A stretch of DNA of 64,000 bases from Sulfobacillus thermosulfidooxidans (GCF_001280565.1 NZ_LGRO01000002.1:1-64000), one strand, 5' to 3'; counted from the stretch's first letter, positions 35,904 through 44,349 are shown. Numbers and translations: made by a program. Notes: generated by a model from the letters alone, not told the origin.

Positions 35904-36998
35904 ATGAATATGGTTCCACCTCTGGCTCCCGCAAAAACGAGTCGCTTGGAACGCATTAAAGATAGTTTAATGGTCGTGATTTTAGCCGGTATTATCATCT
36001 TTGCTGCGGAACACATCTTAAGCCGATTACACGAAGTCGTCATTGTCCTCGTGCTCTCGGTCACCATTGTCATCATGTTAAATCCACTCGTTAGATGGCT
36101 TTCACGCCGCATTCGACGCGGTTGGGCAGTTCTGATTGTCGTTTTAGGATCTCTTGTCGTATTCTTCGGCGGTATTGGCGGTCTGTCCTCAATTATCGTC
36201 ATGCAGTTACAGGTTTTAGCGAAGCAATTACCCAGCGACGTTGAACGCCTCATCCCGCTCATTCTGACATTCCTAAGCAATGCCGGTATTCATTTGAACA
36301 TCCAGCAAATTGAACACACCGCGCTCCAGCATGCTTCAGCCGCATCGTCAGCAGCCATTCATGACACTGTGCGGGTCTTAACCAGTATTATTAAAGGACT
36401 GGTTGATACGGTATTAATCATTATCCTCACGGTCTACATGTTACTCGATGCCCCACGCATTGAGTCGTCGCTCGAACATCTGATTCCCCCAGGTCCCCTG
36501 CCCGCAGTCCTTGCCGTGGAACAAACGGTTGCCCGCGTGGTCGGTGGATATGTCCGCGGGCAGCTCTTATTATCCGTACTGATAGGACTAGCCTTTGGCA
36601 TCGGCACGTCCCTCATCGGCCTGCCCGATGCGGTCACTGTCGGAGTCATTGCCGCGGTGGGAGAACTGATTCCCTTGCTGGGTCCGGTAATCGGTTCCCT
36701 ATTGCCATTAATTTTTGCGTTATTGGATCATCCCTCACTTCACGTTCCCGAAGTCTTGATTATGTTACTCGGCATTCATCTTCTTGAATCTGATGTACTC
36801 GGCCCGCGCATAATGCGCGACCAATTAGGATTACATCCCATCATTTCGATTATTGCGCTACTCATTGGTGCCACCTGGTTAGGCATCTGGGGTGCCTTAT
36901 TTGCCGTGCCAGCCGCTGGCATTGCCGTGGCTGGCATTCGCGCCGGAGCAGGCGCTTGGCGTGCTTATGCAAGTTCACCGCCTAAAGATGCCAGGTAA
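35904..36998 (+). CDS. AI-2E family permease (PerM/TqsA-like)
   Basis: 364 residues from the ATG at 35904, six bases after GGAGGG. About eight membrane segments with the family blocks VARVVGGYVRGQLLLSVLIG and AVGELIPLLGPVIGSLLPLI near the C-terminus, and HLLESDVLGPRIMRDQLGLHP. Members include autoinducer-2 exporters and Na+/H+ antiporters, so the name does not fix the substrate. Monocistronic, divergent from the YgjP gene. Confidence 0.87.
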   Translation: MNMVPPLAPAKTSRLERIKDSLMVVILAGIIIFAAEHILSRLHEVVIVLVLSVTIVIMLNPLVRWLSRRIRRGWAVLIVVLGSLVVFFGGIGGLSSIIVMQLQVLAKQLPSDVERLIPLILTFLSNAGIHLNIQQIEHTALQHASAASSAAIHDTVRVLTSIIKGLVDTVLIIILTVYMLLDAPRIESSLEHLIPPGPLPAVLAVEQTVARVVGGYVRGQLLLSVLIGLAFGIGTSLIGLPDAVTVGVIAAVGELIPLLGPVIGSLLPLIFALLDHPSLHVPEVLIMLLGIHLLESDVLGPRIMRDQLGLHPIISIIALLIGATWLGIWGALFAVPAAGIAVAGIRAGAGAWRAYASSPPKDAR

Positions 36999-37449
36999 TA
37001 CCTTAAAATCAAGACGGACAGAACCTTTGTTTTTGTTTTGGGATAGTCCGCCCATAGGTCAAACAAATCCCCTGTTTAACTTTCCTCCAGGAGTTTTGTG
37101 GCGGGAACCGGCAAAGATCTCTTTTCTGATTGCCAATTTCCCGTCACAGATTTAAATGGCGCCTTCGTCATTTCAAAGGCTATACCTGGGGACTGAATCC
37201 CTCATTACAGTGTCGAGCATTGCGGTGATAGTTCTGTGATTTCAACCGCCTATGAGCCTTTGATACAGCATTGGAAAATTCGCTCTCATCCTCCCTGCCC
37301 TGAGGACGGGAACTCCGCGCCGGGTTTCTGGGGAATTGTTTGACACCGCCTGATAGGTGTAGTGATGTGGATTTCCGTAAGAGAAACAATATTCTTCGCT
37401 ATCCTTTTTGCAATAGGGGTTAATTTGTTTTCAGGACTACAGATGCCAT
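36999..37449. other. Intergenic region with an apparent transposon end
   Basis: 450 bp with no intact gene. It carries an IS200/IS605-like right-end remnant on the minus strand (separate entry); the rest holds nothing recognised. Confidence 0.45.
37280..37350 (-). mobile_element. Remnant resembling a TnpB-type element right end
   Basis: On the minus strand the sequence includes GGAGTTCCCGTCCTCAGGGC followed by AGGGAGGATGAGAG: a short hairpin (CCCGTCC/GGCAGGG) ending in GGAGGATG. This layout matches what I know of the 3' ends of IS200/IS605 and IS607 tnpB genes, where the gene tail and the guide-RNA scaffold hairpin coincide. The translated tail (HLSGGVKQFPRNPARSSRPQ) also looks like a TnpB C-terminus. 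No tnpB body is present. The call rests on pattern memory only. Confidence 0.4.
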
Positions 37450-38190
37450 TTACACAGGGATCATTAATTTTAAACCCACCAAGGTCAGCACGACCAAGAC
37501 CACTTCTTGAAAAAGTTTTGCATTAATGCGCAAATGGACTTTATTGCCTATCCATAATCCTAATAACATAGCGGGTAATAAGGCGAGATAACCGAGACCA
37601 ATTTGAAAAGTTAGCAACCCCAAAGCTATATATAAAATGCCGCGCAGCACATTATTCATTCCCGCGACCAGTTGCATCGTGGCACGAAACTGACGCTTGT
37701 CCAATTTCCGCAATTGCAAATATGCCACCAAGGGTGGACCACCGCCACCATAGAGACTCCCTGCTAATCCACCCAACAATCCTAAAGGAATGGCCCAAAA
37801 TGTGCGAATTTTGGGTAGCCGATCCAATTTCACCCACACGGCATAGAGCACATAAATGAGGATAAACAAACCCAAGATAAACGTTACGCTGCCAGGAGAA
37901 GCCTTTTTGAGAATGAATCCGCCAATTAACACACCTATACTAGCAAACGGCAAGAGCCATAATACATCGCGCCAGACAACTTGTTTAACATCATAAGATC
38001 CCAAAACCAGTGCGGCCGTCAAATCCAATAAAAATACCAGGGGCACAGCCAGCTTTACTGGCATTAACAAAATTAAACTGGCGACAGCAATTAACCCGGA
38101 TCCAAATCCAATCGTACCACGAACAATAAACGCTATGACCACGATAAAAAAAGCTACACTATAAAGACTCAGGCTATGAAAAATTCCCAT
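37450..38190 (-). CDS. TauE/SafE (TSUP) family permease
   Basis: 246 residues with about eight membrane segments. The two family repeats start VRGTIGFGSGLIAVASLILL and GLLGGLAGSLYGGGGPPLVA. TSUP proteins move sulfite, thiosulfate, sulfoacetate or related anions; in this sulfur-rich context sulfur anion export or uptake is plausible but unproven. A second, only distantly similar member is encoded at 51179-51943. AAGGA precedes the ATG at 13 bases. Confidence 0.85.
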   Translation of the reverse strand: MGIFHSLSLYSVAFFIVVIAFIVRGTIGFGSGLIAVASLILLMPVKLAVPLVFLLDLTAALVLGSYDVKQVVWRDVLWLLPFASIGVLIGGFILKKASPGSVTFILGLFILIYVLYAVWVKLDRLPKIRTFWAIPLGLLGGLAGSLYGGGGPPLVAYLQLRKLDKRQFRATMQLVAGMNNVLRGILYIALGLLTFQIGLGYLALLPAMLLGLWIGNKVHLRINAKLFQEVVLVVLTLVGLKLMIPV

Positions 38191-38571
38191 CGTCTTTGCT
38201 CATTCCTTCTTTCCTCCCGGAGGTCATTTATCCCATCATTCCGGGAATTCTAAGCAAACAACGGCTTGTCTAAAAGACAAACCGTCGACAACAATATTCG
38301 ATCGCGTTATTCAAATTAGATCAAATCATTCCACGACGGAATCTGTCAAGTTTTCATTCGGATGGGAAAAGAAAATTAGGCATTTCGCCAATATTTCGGG
38401 TTACGGCCCCAATCATCAAAAAGCGTTGTGCACCATTCTTGTGTCCTTATTCCACGGATAGGGCAGGCATCAAGAATAAGACTTTAGTCGTAAAGAAAAA
38501 GTTGTACCCGTCAAAGGGTACTTCAACACCGTATAATCAAGCCATACACCGACAACCAGACAGGAGTTTTA
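38191..38571. other. Intergenic region between TSUP and histidine kinase genes
   Basis: 380 bp between divergent genes with no supported frame. It must hold both promoters; I see no clear operator. AGGAGTTTTA before 38572 is the kinase ribosome site. Confidence 0.45.
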
Positions 38572-40200
38572 GTGACGCCCATGTCAATGAATGCAGAACG
38601 CATCCATCTCTTGAAAAATATTGCGGAAGCCTTAAACGAAGCGACGGATATCGATATGACGGTCAGCCGATTGTTGAAGCTTACGGTCCATTCATTAGGA
38701 TTACAGACTGCGTGGATCTTTCGCTATGATCCCGCCCGCTTGTATTTTGTCGAAATGGGCGCGAGCGGACTGCCACCCGCACTATCTCACCACGGGGCCC
38801 ATGCGCTGAAAGTTGGTTGGTGCGAGTGTCAGGACCGTTTTGTACGTGGACGTCTTCACACCGCTGTCAACATTGTGCGCTGCAGCCGTCTTCGAGATGC
38901 TTCCGGAGACAAACAAGGATTAGTTTTTCACGCCAGCGTGCCCTTGCGGTCGCAAGAAAAACTTTTAGGTATTCTCAATGTTGCATCCGCAGGAAAAAAA
39001 CCATTTTCTCAAGACACCTTGAGCCTGTTAAGAACCATTGGGTACCAGGTCGCCGTGGCCTTAGACCGGTCAACACTTTTGCTGGAACAATCCCGGTATG
39101 CCGATCGTCTTCGGGCTCTAGCCAACTTGGCCAATCATCTCATTGTGACGATGGACATTAACCACATTTTAGACCATGCTTGCCAACAGCTGGCCCACAT
39201 CTTGGATTATGATGCGGTCGCCATATTCTCCGCCCACAATCCTCTGTCTCTTGTAGCCCAATGTGTTCGTGAAAATATCCATGAATTTGCTTATCGTTAT
39301 GATGAGATCGATCCGGGAAAAAATTTGTCGCAATCTCCCGGCCTTTTAATAGCAGGCGACGTATCGGGATTATGGCAAGAGATCCCGCAGACGCCCTACA
39401 GGATCCGTGCCGAAACCCGCCAAATTCGAGCATTCCACCCCTTCGACCGAGAGTTGCTCATCACGGCGGCTTGGCATATTGCTACGGCAGTGGAAAATGT
39501 TCGTCTTTATGAAAAATCACGGCAAGAAGCCCAGCAACACGAACGACGCTTGCTCGCAGCGACACTGCACGATTCCGTGAACCAACGGTTGTTTTCCGCT
39601 CAATTATTAACGCGCAGTGCAACGGTCTTGTGGCGGGCAGAACCCGAACATCCCAAAATTGCAGAGTTTTTGCAACGCATTAGTGCCCAACTCGTGCAAA
39701 GTCAAATCGAAATGCGTCGGTTAATTGGGGCCTTACGTCCCGCCGCGGCGGCAGAATGGATTAACCAGCTAAAAAATGACCTATCGCATGTGACCATGGC
39801 GACCGGCCTTCATTTTGATACGTCTTTGCCCGAACAAATTCCGGCTCATTGGAATCAAGAAGCCCTTCATATATTGAAAGGCATTATTGACGAATGTCTT
39901 CACAACACGCTGCAACACGGCCAAGCCCACCATGTCCAGTTATCTTTAAATTATGATGTCCAAAGCCTTTATGTGCACATCGAGGACGACGGAAAAGGAT
40001 TCGATCCCGCGGCGACTGAACCGGGGTATGGATCTCGTACGATTGAGGAACGCGTTCGGTCATTAGGCGGCCAGTTCTCCCTCCACAGCCAACCGGGACA
40101 CGGCACCCGCATCGTAATTACCTTGCCATTAGAGCCATATTTCTATTCATCTCCCTCACAAGGGCCAAAGGAGAAATCTCATCATGACGAAATTCCTTAA
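38572..40200 (+). CDS. GAF-GAF sensor histidine kinase (NarX/DegS type)
   Basis: 542 residues, no membrane segment, so a cytoplasmic sensor. First GAF domain at about 28-165, second at about 195-310, then HisKA_3 with the phosphorylated His333 (ATLHDSVNQRLFSAQL) and an HATPase domain (DDGKGFDPAATEPGYGSRTI). The first GAF domain has WCECQ (Cys84, Cys86) and IVRCSRL (Cys104), possible ligands for an iron-sulfur or redox switch. GTG start five bases after GGAG; an in-frame ATG at 38581 is an alternative. Its end overlaps the response-regulator gene by 17 bases. Confidence 0.88.
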   Translation: MTPMSMNAERIHLLKNIAEALNEATDIDMTVSRLLKLTVHSLGLQTAWIFRYDPARLYFVEMGASGLPPALSHHGAHALKVGWCECQDRFVRGRLHTAVNIVRCSRLRDASGDKQGLVFHASVPLRSQEKLLGILNVASAGKKPFSQDTLSLLRTIGYQVAVALDRSTLLLEQSRYADRLRALANLANHLIVTMDINHILDHACQQLAHILDYDAVAIFSAHNPLSLVAQCVRENIHEFAYRYDEIDPGKNLSQSPGLLIAGDVSGLWQEIPQTPYRIRAETRQIRAFHPFDRELLITAAWHIATAVENVRLYEKSRQEAQQHERRLLAATLHDSVNQRLFSAQLLTRSATVLWRAEPEHPKIAEFLQRISAQLVQSQIEMRRLIGALRPAAAAEWINQLKNDLSHVTMATGLHFDTSLPEQIPAHWNQEALHILKGIIDECLHNTLQHGQAHHVQLSLNYDVQSLYVHIEDDGKGFDPAATEPGYGSRTIEERVRSLGGQFSLHSQPGHGTRIVITLPLEPYFYSSPSQGPKEKSHHDEIP

Positions 40201-40822
40201 CATTCTCATCGTTGACGATCATCCGGTGGTACGTGAAGGACTGCGCACATTTCTCGGGTTAGCCGCGAACATTAAACGAATCTGGGATGCTGAGACGGGA
40301 GAGCAAGCCATAAATCTCGTCAAACACAATCTGCAGCACATTGACGTGATTCTCATGGATTTAGTTTTAAATGGGGAAATGACCGGCATAGAAGCCATTA
40401 ACCACATTCATAGGTTATCTCCCCGTATCCCCATTATTGTGCTGACCTCGTACCAAAATTCTGAACGGGTCCACGCTGCCATCCAAGCTGGTGCTAAAGC
40501 ATATCTCGATAAGAGTGTCGATCCCGATAAACTTGTCGCAACCATTCATTATGTGCTTGAGGAAAAAACGGCAAGCGGGATCACTCTGCCGTCAAATTCT
40601 GCAGGAATCGCCGGTGCAGACCATGTCCCATTAACGGCCCGGGAACTAGAGGTATTAAAAGCGCTTGGACAGGGCATGTCCAACAAAGAGATTGCCAGTC
40701 ACCTGGGAATTGCCGAAAAAACTGTTAAAGTACACATGTCGCACATTTTCGCTAAATTTGGTGTGTATGACCGGACTCAAGCCCTGATTGCAGCATCACG
40801 AAGAGGATTAATCAATCCCTAA
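40184..40822 (+). CDS. NarL/LuxR-family response regulator
   Basis: 212 residues. The receiver domain has Asp11/Asp12 (IVDDHP), phospho-acceptor Asp59 (VILMDLVLNG), Thr88 and Lys110. The C-terminal HTH is LTARELEVLKALGQGMSNKE with AEKTVKVHMSHIFAKFGV. It should be phosphorylated by the overlapping kinase gene's product and regulate transcription. Targets are unknown; nearby candidates are the convergent DsrE-like gene and the TSUP gene. A 13-bp inverted repeat starts within its last codons. Confidence 0.92.
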   Translation: MTKFLNILIVDDHPVVREGLRTFLGLAANIKRIWDAETGEQAINLVKHNLQHIDVILMDLVLNGEMTGIEAINHIHRLSPRIPIIVLTSYQNSERVHAAIQAGAKAYLDKSVDPDKLVATIHYVLEEKTASGITLPSNSAGIAGADHVPLTARELEVLKALGQGMSNKEIASHLGIAEKTVKVHMSHIFAKFGVYDRTQALIAASRRGLINP

Positions 40823-40856
40823 CGGCTCTGAAAACCAGGGGCATTAGGGATTGATT
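40810..40856 (+). terminator. Perfect 13-bp inverted repeat at the end of the regulator gene
   Basis: AATCAATCCCTAA (40810-40822, including the stop codon) and TTAGGGATTGATT (40844-40856) pair perfectly around a 21-base loop. No T-run follows, so it could be a weak terminator, a shared hairpin for the convergent genes, or a protein site. Confidence 0.5.
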
Positions 40857-40881
40857 GACGACATGTCATGAGCAGGAGAAA

Positions 40882-41226
40882 TTAGAATGTTAAAACTTGA
40901 TAACCATAGCGAGAGCGTGCGATCACTTCTTGTCCACCAATCACATAAGCGTCAGCGGGGAACATATCATCTTTGGTAAGTTCTGCGGTTTTCATAGCGT
41001 TTGTGCAGGCGGCTAACCGAATTCCCAGCCCTTGCAGTTCTCGTAGCAAAGGGCCAAAAAGATCTGCGTATTCACCATTCTTGCGAAAGACTTCAATGCC
41101 CGTGCTTAAAGCTAACACTTCCACATTGACACCATGCTTGACCATTTCACGAGCCATGTGCAAAATTCCCCGAACGCTATAGGGTTCGGAGGTGAAGCGA
41201 GAAAGCACTATCAAAGCTGAACGCAT
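40882..41226 (-). CDS. DsrE-like sulfur-relay family protein
   Basis: 114 residues of the DsrE/DsrF-like fold: MRSALIVLSRFTSEPYSVRG start, VNVEVLALSTGIEVF, and IRLAACTNAMKTAEL with Cys74 at the position where sulfur-carrying family members hold their active cysteine. Such proteins carry or sense sulfane sulfur in the cytoplasm, which suits a sulfur oxidiser. It is convergent with the two-component pair and lies downstream of a 51-residue membrane protein gene on the same strand (53-base gap), likely one transcript. Confidence 0.82.
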   Translation of the reverse strand: MRSALIVLSRFTSEPYSVRGILHMAREMVKHGVNVEVLALSTGIEVFRKNGEYADLFGPLLRELQGLGIRLAACTNAMKTAELTKDDMFPADAYVIGGQEVIARSRYGYQVLTF

Positions 41227-41279
41227 TGAATGCCACCTCCATTATGATGAGTCGCTCTCGACTCTCTTTCGTGCGGTAT

Positions 41280-41435
41280 TTAAAGAACATGTGCAAGATT
41301 ATGAAGCCCGGCAAAAATGAGTCCTAACACAGACCATCCTCCCACTAACCCTAGTCCTGCCAAGACCAAGATGACCGCTTTATCGATGAGTGTTTTCGAA
41401 TCAGGTTCATCAAAGTGTAAATTTTGTTGCGCCAT
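41280..41435 (-). CDS. Small membrane protein, 51 residues
   Basis: ATG at 41435, nine bases after AAAGGAG. A polar N-terminus (MAQQNLHFDEPDSKTLIDKA) is followed by one long hydrophobic stretch (VILVLAGLGLVGGWSVLGLI) and an end in FAGLHNLAHVL. No family recognised. Its position just before the DsrE-like gene on the same strand suggests a joint function, for example anchoring a sulfur carrier at the membrane; this is inference. Confidence 0.65.
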   Translation of the reverse strand: MAQQNLHFDEPDSKTLIDKAVILVLAGLGLVGGWSVLGLIFAGLHNLAHVL

Positions 41436-41544
41436 AGTACACCACTCCTTTCACCTGCACAACTTGATTATATATTACCACTACACAATAGTTTAAGTTA
41501 TTTGATTCACAATTAATTTTTCTTATTAGAGGTTTTAAGGCAAA

Positions 41545-41572
41545 GTTGCAGTATAAGCCAACATGCTATAAT
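41545..41572 (+). promoter_or_regulatory. Probable sigma-A promoter of the gene at 41596
   Basis: GTTGCA (41545-41550) and TATAAT (41567-41572) are 16 bases apart. Transcription would start near 41579, a short leader before AAAGGA and the ATG at 41596. Confidence 0.5.
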
Positions 41573-41595
41573 TCTTTCCATATAAAGGATTTCAA

Positions 41596-42027
41596 ATGTC
41601 TAATAATCTATTAAGGACTAGATTCGTGATGTCGAAAAAATTCTGCTCCACGACCATTGACTGGGATGTTAATGATTCGACTATAAACATCCGCTACGAC
41701 GGTGAAACCATTATGTGTCTGGCTCTCAAAGAATGCGTCCGGCGCAAATACGCTCACACTGATTCGCCGTTTGGAATCGCTCACCCTATGCTAAAACCCA
41801 GAGATGATAACCATATGGCTTTCTATTTCTTTGATGACGCCCCGGCCATCTGGCTGCACCATTACGTCGTGCGCATTGACGCGGCGTTGGCTAATAAGAC
41901 CCTGACCGATCACGATTTTCGTCAATGGATAACAGAAATCCTCGAAGATTTGCGCGCCTTTAACCATGAACACTTCCCGCGCGATTCCCCCACCCTGGAC
42001 GCCATCCGAGACATGGCCACACGCTAG
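41596..42027 (+). CDS. Hypothetical protein, 143 residues, possibly truncated
   Basis: ATG at 41596 after AAAGGA; a second ATG at 41629 is possible. The protein has DWDVNDSTINIRYDGETIMC and FDDAPAIWLHHYVVRIDAAL, with no recognised domain or signal. Past the TAG at 42025 the same frame continues with a protein-like stretch (QQFFFHDGPDPYDDDTIENI) to a TGA near 42104, so the TAG may be a nonsense mutation shortening the original protein. It opens a small accessory cluster that includes a broken toxin gene. Confidence 0.5.
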   Translation: MSNNLLRTRFVMSKKFCSTTIDWDVNDSTINIRYDGETIMCLALKECVRRKYAHTDSPFGIAHPMLKPRDDNHMAFYFFDDAPAIWLHHYVVRIDAALANKTLTDHDFRQWITEILEDLRAFNHEHFPRDSPTLDAIRDMATR

Positions 42028-42194
42028 CAACAATTCTTTTTCCATGATGGCCCCGACCCTTATGATGATGACACAATCGAAAACATCTCTCCCTCACTCT
42101 GCAGATAATGGGTTAAGAAAAACCCAGCCATCAATTCCTTATTCCTGCTCCACCCTCATAAGATAATTCACACCGTCCTCATCCCATCTGGCTT

Positions 42195-42214
42195 TGCGGC
42201 CCTGACGGGCCGCA
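42195..42214 (+). promoter_or_regulatory. GC-rich hairpin upstream of small gene
   Basis: TGCGGCCC-TGAC-GGGCCGCA is a perfect 8-bp stem with a four-base loop. It lies about 15 bases before the AAGGAGG of the gene at 42243. No T-run follows; it may be a terminator for upstream transcripts or an RNA stabiliser. Confidence 0.45.
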
Positions 42215-42242
42215 TACGCGACCTTCTCAAGGAGGCGACAAT

Positions 42243-42479
42243 ATGACTACGCCCTTATTACCCTTACATGACAAAGCGTTAACCTGTAACGATGCAGCCA
42301 ATCTTCTTCGAGGCATCGCCGAACTCTTAGACGTTTACCCCGCCGGCGGCGTGCTGCTCACCTTAACGTTAGACGCGATTGGGCCTTCTATACCGCCAAC
42401 ACCCGTTCAGCTAAATCAACAAAATGCATCACGAACACAAAACCTTAAGCATTGCATTTATTTCGGTTATTTCGTATAA
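42243..42479 (+). CDS. Small hypothetical protein, 78 residues
   Basis: ATG seven bases after AAGGAGG, the best ribosome site in this cluster. LTCNDAANLLRGIAELLDVY and PAGGVLLTLTLDAIG look like real protein; the C-terminal 30 residues look like chance translation, so the 3' end may be altered. No family recognised. It lies just upstream of the antitoxin-like gene. Confidence 0.45.
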   Translation: MTTPLLPLHDKALTCNDAANLLRGIAELLDVYPAGGVLLTLTLDAIGPSIPPTPVQLNQQNASRTQNLKHCIYFGYFV

Positions 42480-42535
42480 TGCAGTTGATCTTATAGGGAT
42501 CGGTGAAGGAAACAGAGACAGGAGAAACGATAAAT

Positions 42536-43003
42536 ATGTCAGACAACGTGCTCATCACGCCGAAAAAGCAAGACATCGAACCAATTAAGCGTGTGGCAGA
42601 AGACCTCGCAGCGCGTCCGAACTCTCATCGGCTGGTTCTGATGGATGACGCTCAGCATGACGCCGTGGATCTCCCCACACCGCTGGTTCACGTATTGATG
42701 GAGGTCGCTAATCAATTGGCCCAAGGGCATTCCGTCGCGATTTTGCCTGACGACAAAGAGCTGACGACGCAACAGGCTGCGAATCTGTTGCAAGTCTCCC
42801 GTCCATTTTTGATTAAGCTGCTCGAAACGGGCCATATCCCATATCATACCGTGGGATCGCATCGTCGTATCCTTTTGAGGGACCTCATGGAGTACAAGCA
42901 GAACCGGGATCGTTTGCGTAAGGATCGTATCCATCAGATCGTGCGCCTGTCCGAGAGCATAGGATTGTATGAATCGGAAGATTTCGTTGAGCGGGAGCCG
43001 TAA
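42536..43003 (+). CDS. Antitoxin-like protein with excisionase-type HTH
   Basis: 155 residues from the ATG at 42536 (AGGAG 11 bases upstream). The C-terminal half holds ELTTQQAANLLQVSRPFLIK and HIPYHTVGSHRRILLRDLME, the MerR/excisionase-like DNA-binding helix set found in antitoxins paired with PIN-domain toxins. The N-terminal half (residues 1-70) has no known domain. The toxin gene starts two bases after its stop, the usual antitoxin-first order. It probably represses its own promoter and once neutralised the toxin, whose gene is now frameshifted. Confidence 0.78.
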   Translation: MSDNVLITPKKQDIEPIKRVAEDLAARPNSHRLVLMDDAQHDAVDLPTPLVHVLMEVANQLAQGHSVAILPDDKELTTQQAANLLQVSRPFLIKLLETGHIPYHTVGSHRRILLRDLMEYKQNRDRLRKDRIHQIVRLSESIGLYESEDFVEREP

Positions 43004-43005
43004 AC

Positions 43006-43582
43006 GTGGCTTTTGTCACGTTCTTAGACGCGTGCGTCCTGTTTCCTCCGAATCTCCGCGATGTCATTCTCACCGTCGCTGAAACCGGTATCTGTCAAAT
43101 CCGCTGGAGTCCCGATGTCTTGGATGAGATGCAACGAAACATTGTCCAACGCGCGAAAATCGAAGATCCTGCCGTAGCCCAATCCAAAGCGGCCTTCGGC
43201 GTGTGATGGAAGACGCTTTACCCGACGCTATGGTAGAGCGCACTCTGTATGAGCATTTCATTGACGTCATGCCGAATGACCCAAAAGATCGGCATGTGTT
43301 AGCTGCCGCCATCGCTAGTGACGCAGATGTTTTAGTGACGGCGAACCTCAAAGATTTTGTTGTGCCTTCCGGATTCTGCCGGGTGGACATTCAGCACCCA
43401 GCCCCGTTTCTTCGCCATCAGTTAGACTTGCCCCACACGAATTTTTTCATGCGCTCCAAGATTTAGCCGCCGAACGGCATGCCCCCATGAATTTGGTGCT
43501 TGCTATCTTGAACTCCCTCCAAAAAACGGTGCCCGATTTTGCGTTGCAGGCAAAAGACATGTTATCTGACGACCATCATTAA
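43006..43582 (+). pseudogene. PIN-domain toxin gene with two frameshifts
   Basis: A GTG at 43006 opens AFVTFLDACVLFPPNLRDVI, the PIN start with its first acidic residue, and continues to a TGA near 43205. The match resumes in another frame as RVMEDALPDAMVE and includes NDPKDRHVLAAAIASDADVL and VTANLKDF, the second acidic cluster. Near 43430 it shifts again to APHEFFHALQDLAAERHAP and ends in LSDDHH at the TAA at 43582. PIN toxins are Mg-dependent RNases. With two frameshifts, full-length toxin should not be made unless sequencing errors or recoding are involved. Confidence 0.75.
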
Positions 43583-43659
43583 AGACATCTTCTTGTGCCA
43601 TAAGCACTGACATCTTACTGGTTTCTCGATTGTTTTTTGAGTGAAAGGAGTGCTTATCC

Positions 43660-43902
43660 ATGGGCTGAAATTGTTATGCCATCAAAATCACAGATGCCCC
43701 CGCTAAATGGTTTGCTGACCTGGAGCCGTCCTTACCCTCCGACCTCTTTCATCCTCACGCCACCGGTTTTCATGTCAGCCGACTTGCAAACATGATAGGA
43801 CAAATCACGAATATCCCGCTTAATAAACCCTTAATTAGCAACAACGAAATCACCGAAATGGCTGAGGCCTTGCATGCAAGAATGGATCGACGAACATCCT
43901 GA
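43660..43902 (+). pseudogene. Short gene with TGA as third codon
   Basis: AAAGGAG eight bases upstream marks an ATG at 43660, read as Met-Gly-TGA, then a clean frame NCYAIKITDAPAKWFADLEP to RRTS at 43902. In a second frame the text continues as MQEWIDEHPETDWKDFPTSD, so a frameshift near 43875 is also likely. A TGG-to-TGA change (Trp codon) is the simplest explanation for the third codon. No family recognised. It lies between the broken toxin gene and an IS3 fragment. Confidence 0.45.
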
Positions 43903-43968
43903 AACCGATTGGAAAGATTTCCCCACGTCCGACACGTCGATTTCCTTTTCGACCATCGTTAGACTCAC

Positions 43969-44184
43969 CCAAAAAATGCCTATATCGAATCGTGGCATGC
44001 CCAGTTAGATCACAAATGTTTGATCCAAGCATTGGCCACGTATGCCGAGGCTTACGCCACTATCACCCGGTGGATTGCCTTTTATAACCAAGACCGGCTT
44101 CATGGCAGTTTACCATTGTGGTCTCCCGTCACGATGCGAGAACGCGTTGCCGGAGGCCAAGCCCACTGGGCCGCCCCTATTTAA
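43969..44184 (+). mobile_element. IS3-type transposase OrfB C-terminal fragment
   Basis: About 70 codons: NAYIESWHAQLDHKCLIQAL, then ITRWIAFYNQDRLHGSLPLW, SPVTMRERVAGGQ, ending TAA at 44184. NAYIESWH holds the catalytic Glu of the rve_3 integrase domain, and YN-x-x-RLHGSL is its usual C-terminal mark. The rest of the transposase and element ends are missing, so this is a relic. Confidence 0.72.
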
Positions 44185-44349
44185 GCCAAATGCTATCGGC
44201 GCCGCGTCGATTGCCGTTCAAGACGGCTTTCGCCTTCTAATGGGGTTCATCCCGCTCATTTTCCTATTTCTTGCTTATATTGTCATCCGCCGCTATGATG
44301 TGCCTGGTAGTCCTCTTATCATTGGCAGTGATTAGTATAGAGCTTCTCT
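44185..44349 (+). other. Possible transporter C-terminal relic
   Basis: A short frame reads SIAVQDGFRLLMGFIPLIFL and FLAYIVIRRYDVPGS before a TAG at 44335. This resembles the last membrane helix of a sugar:cation symporter or MFS protein. There is no start and no upstream part. Confidence 0.3.

Noticed and set aside
43660-43902. Selenoprotein reading of the early TGA
   Set aside because: No selenocysteine insertion hairpin was seen after the TGA, the local genes are decayed, and a Trp-to-stop change explains it better.
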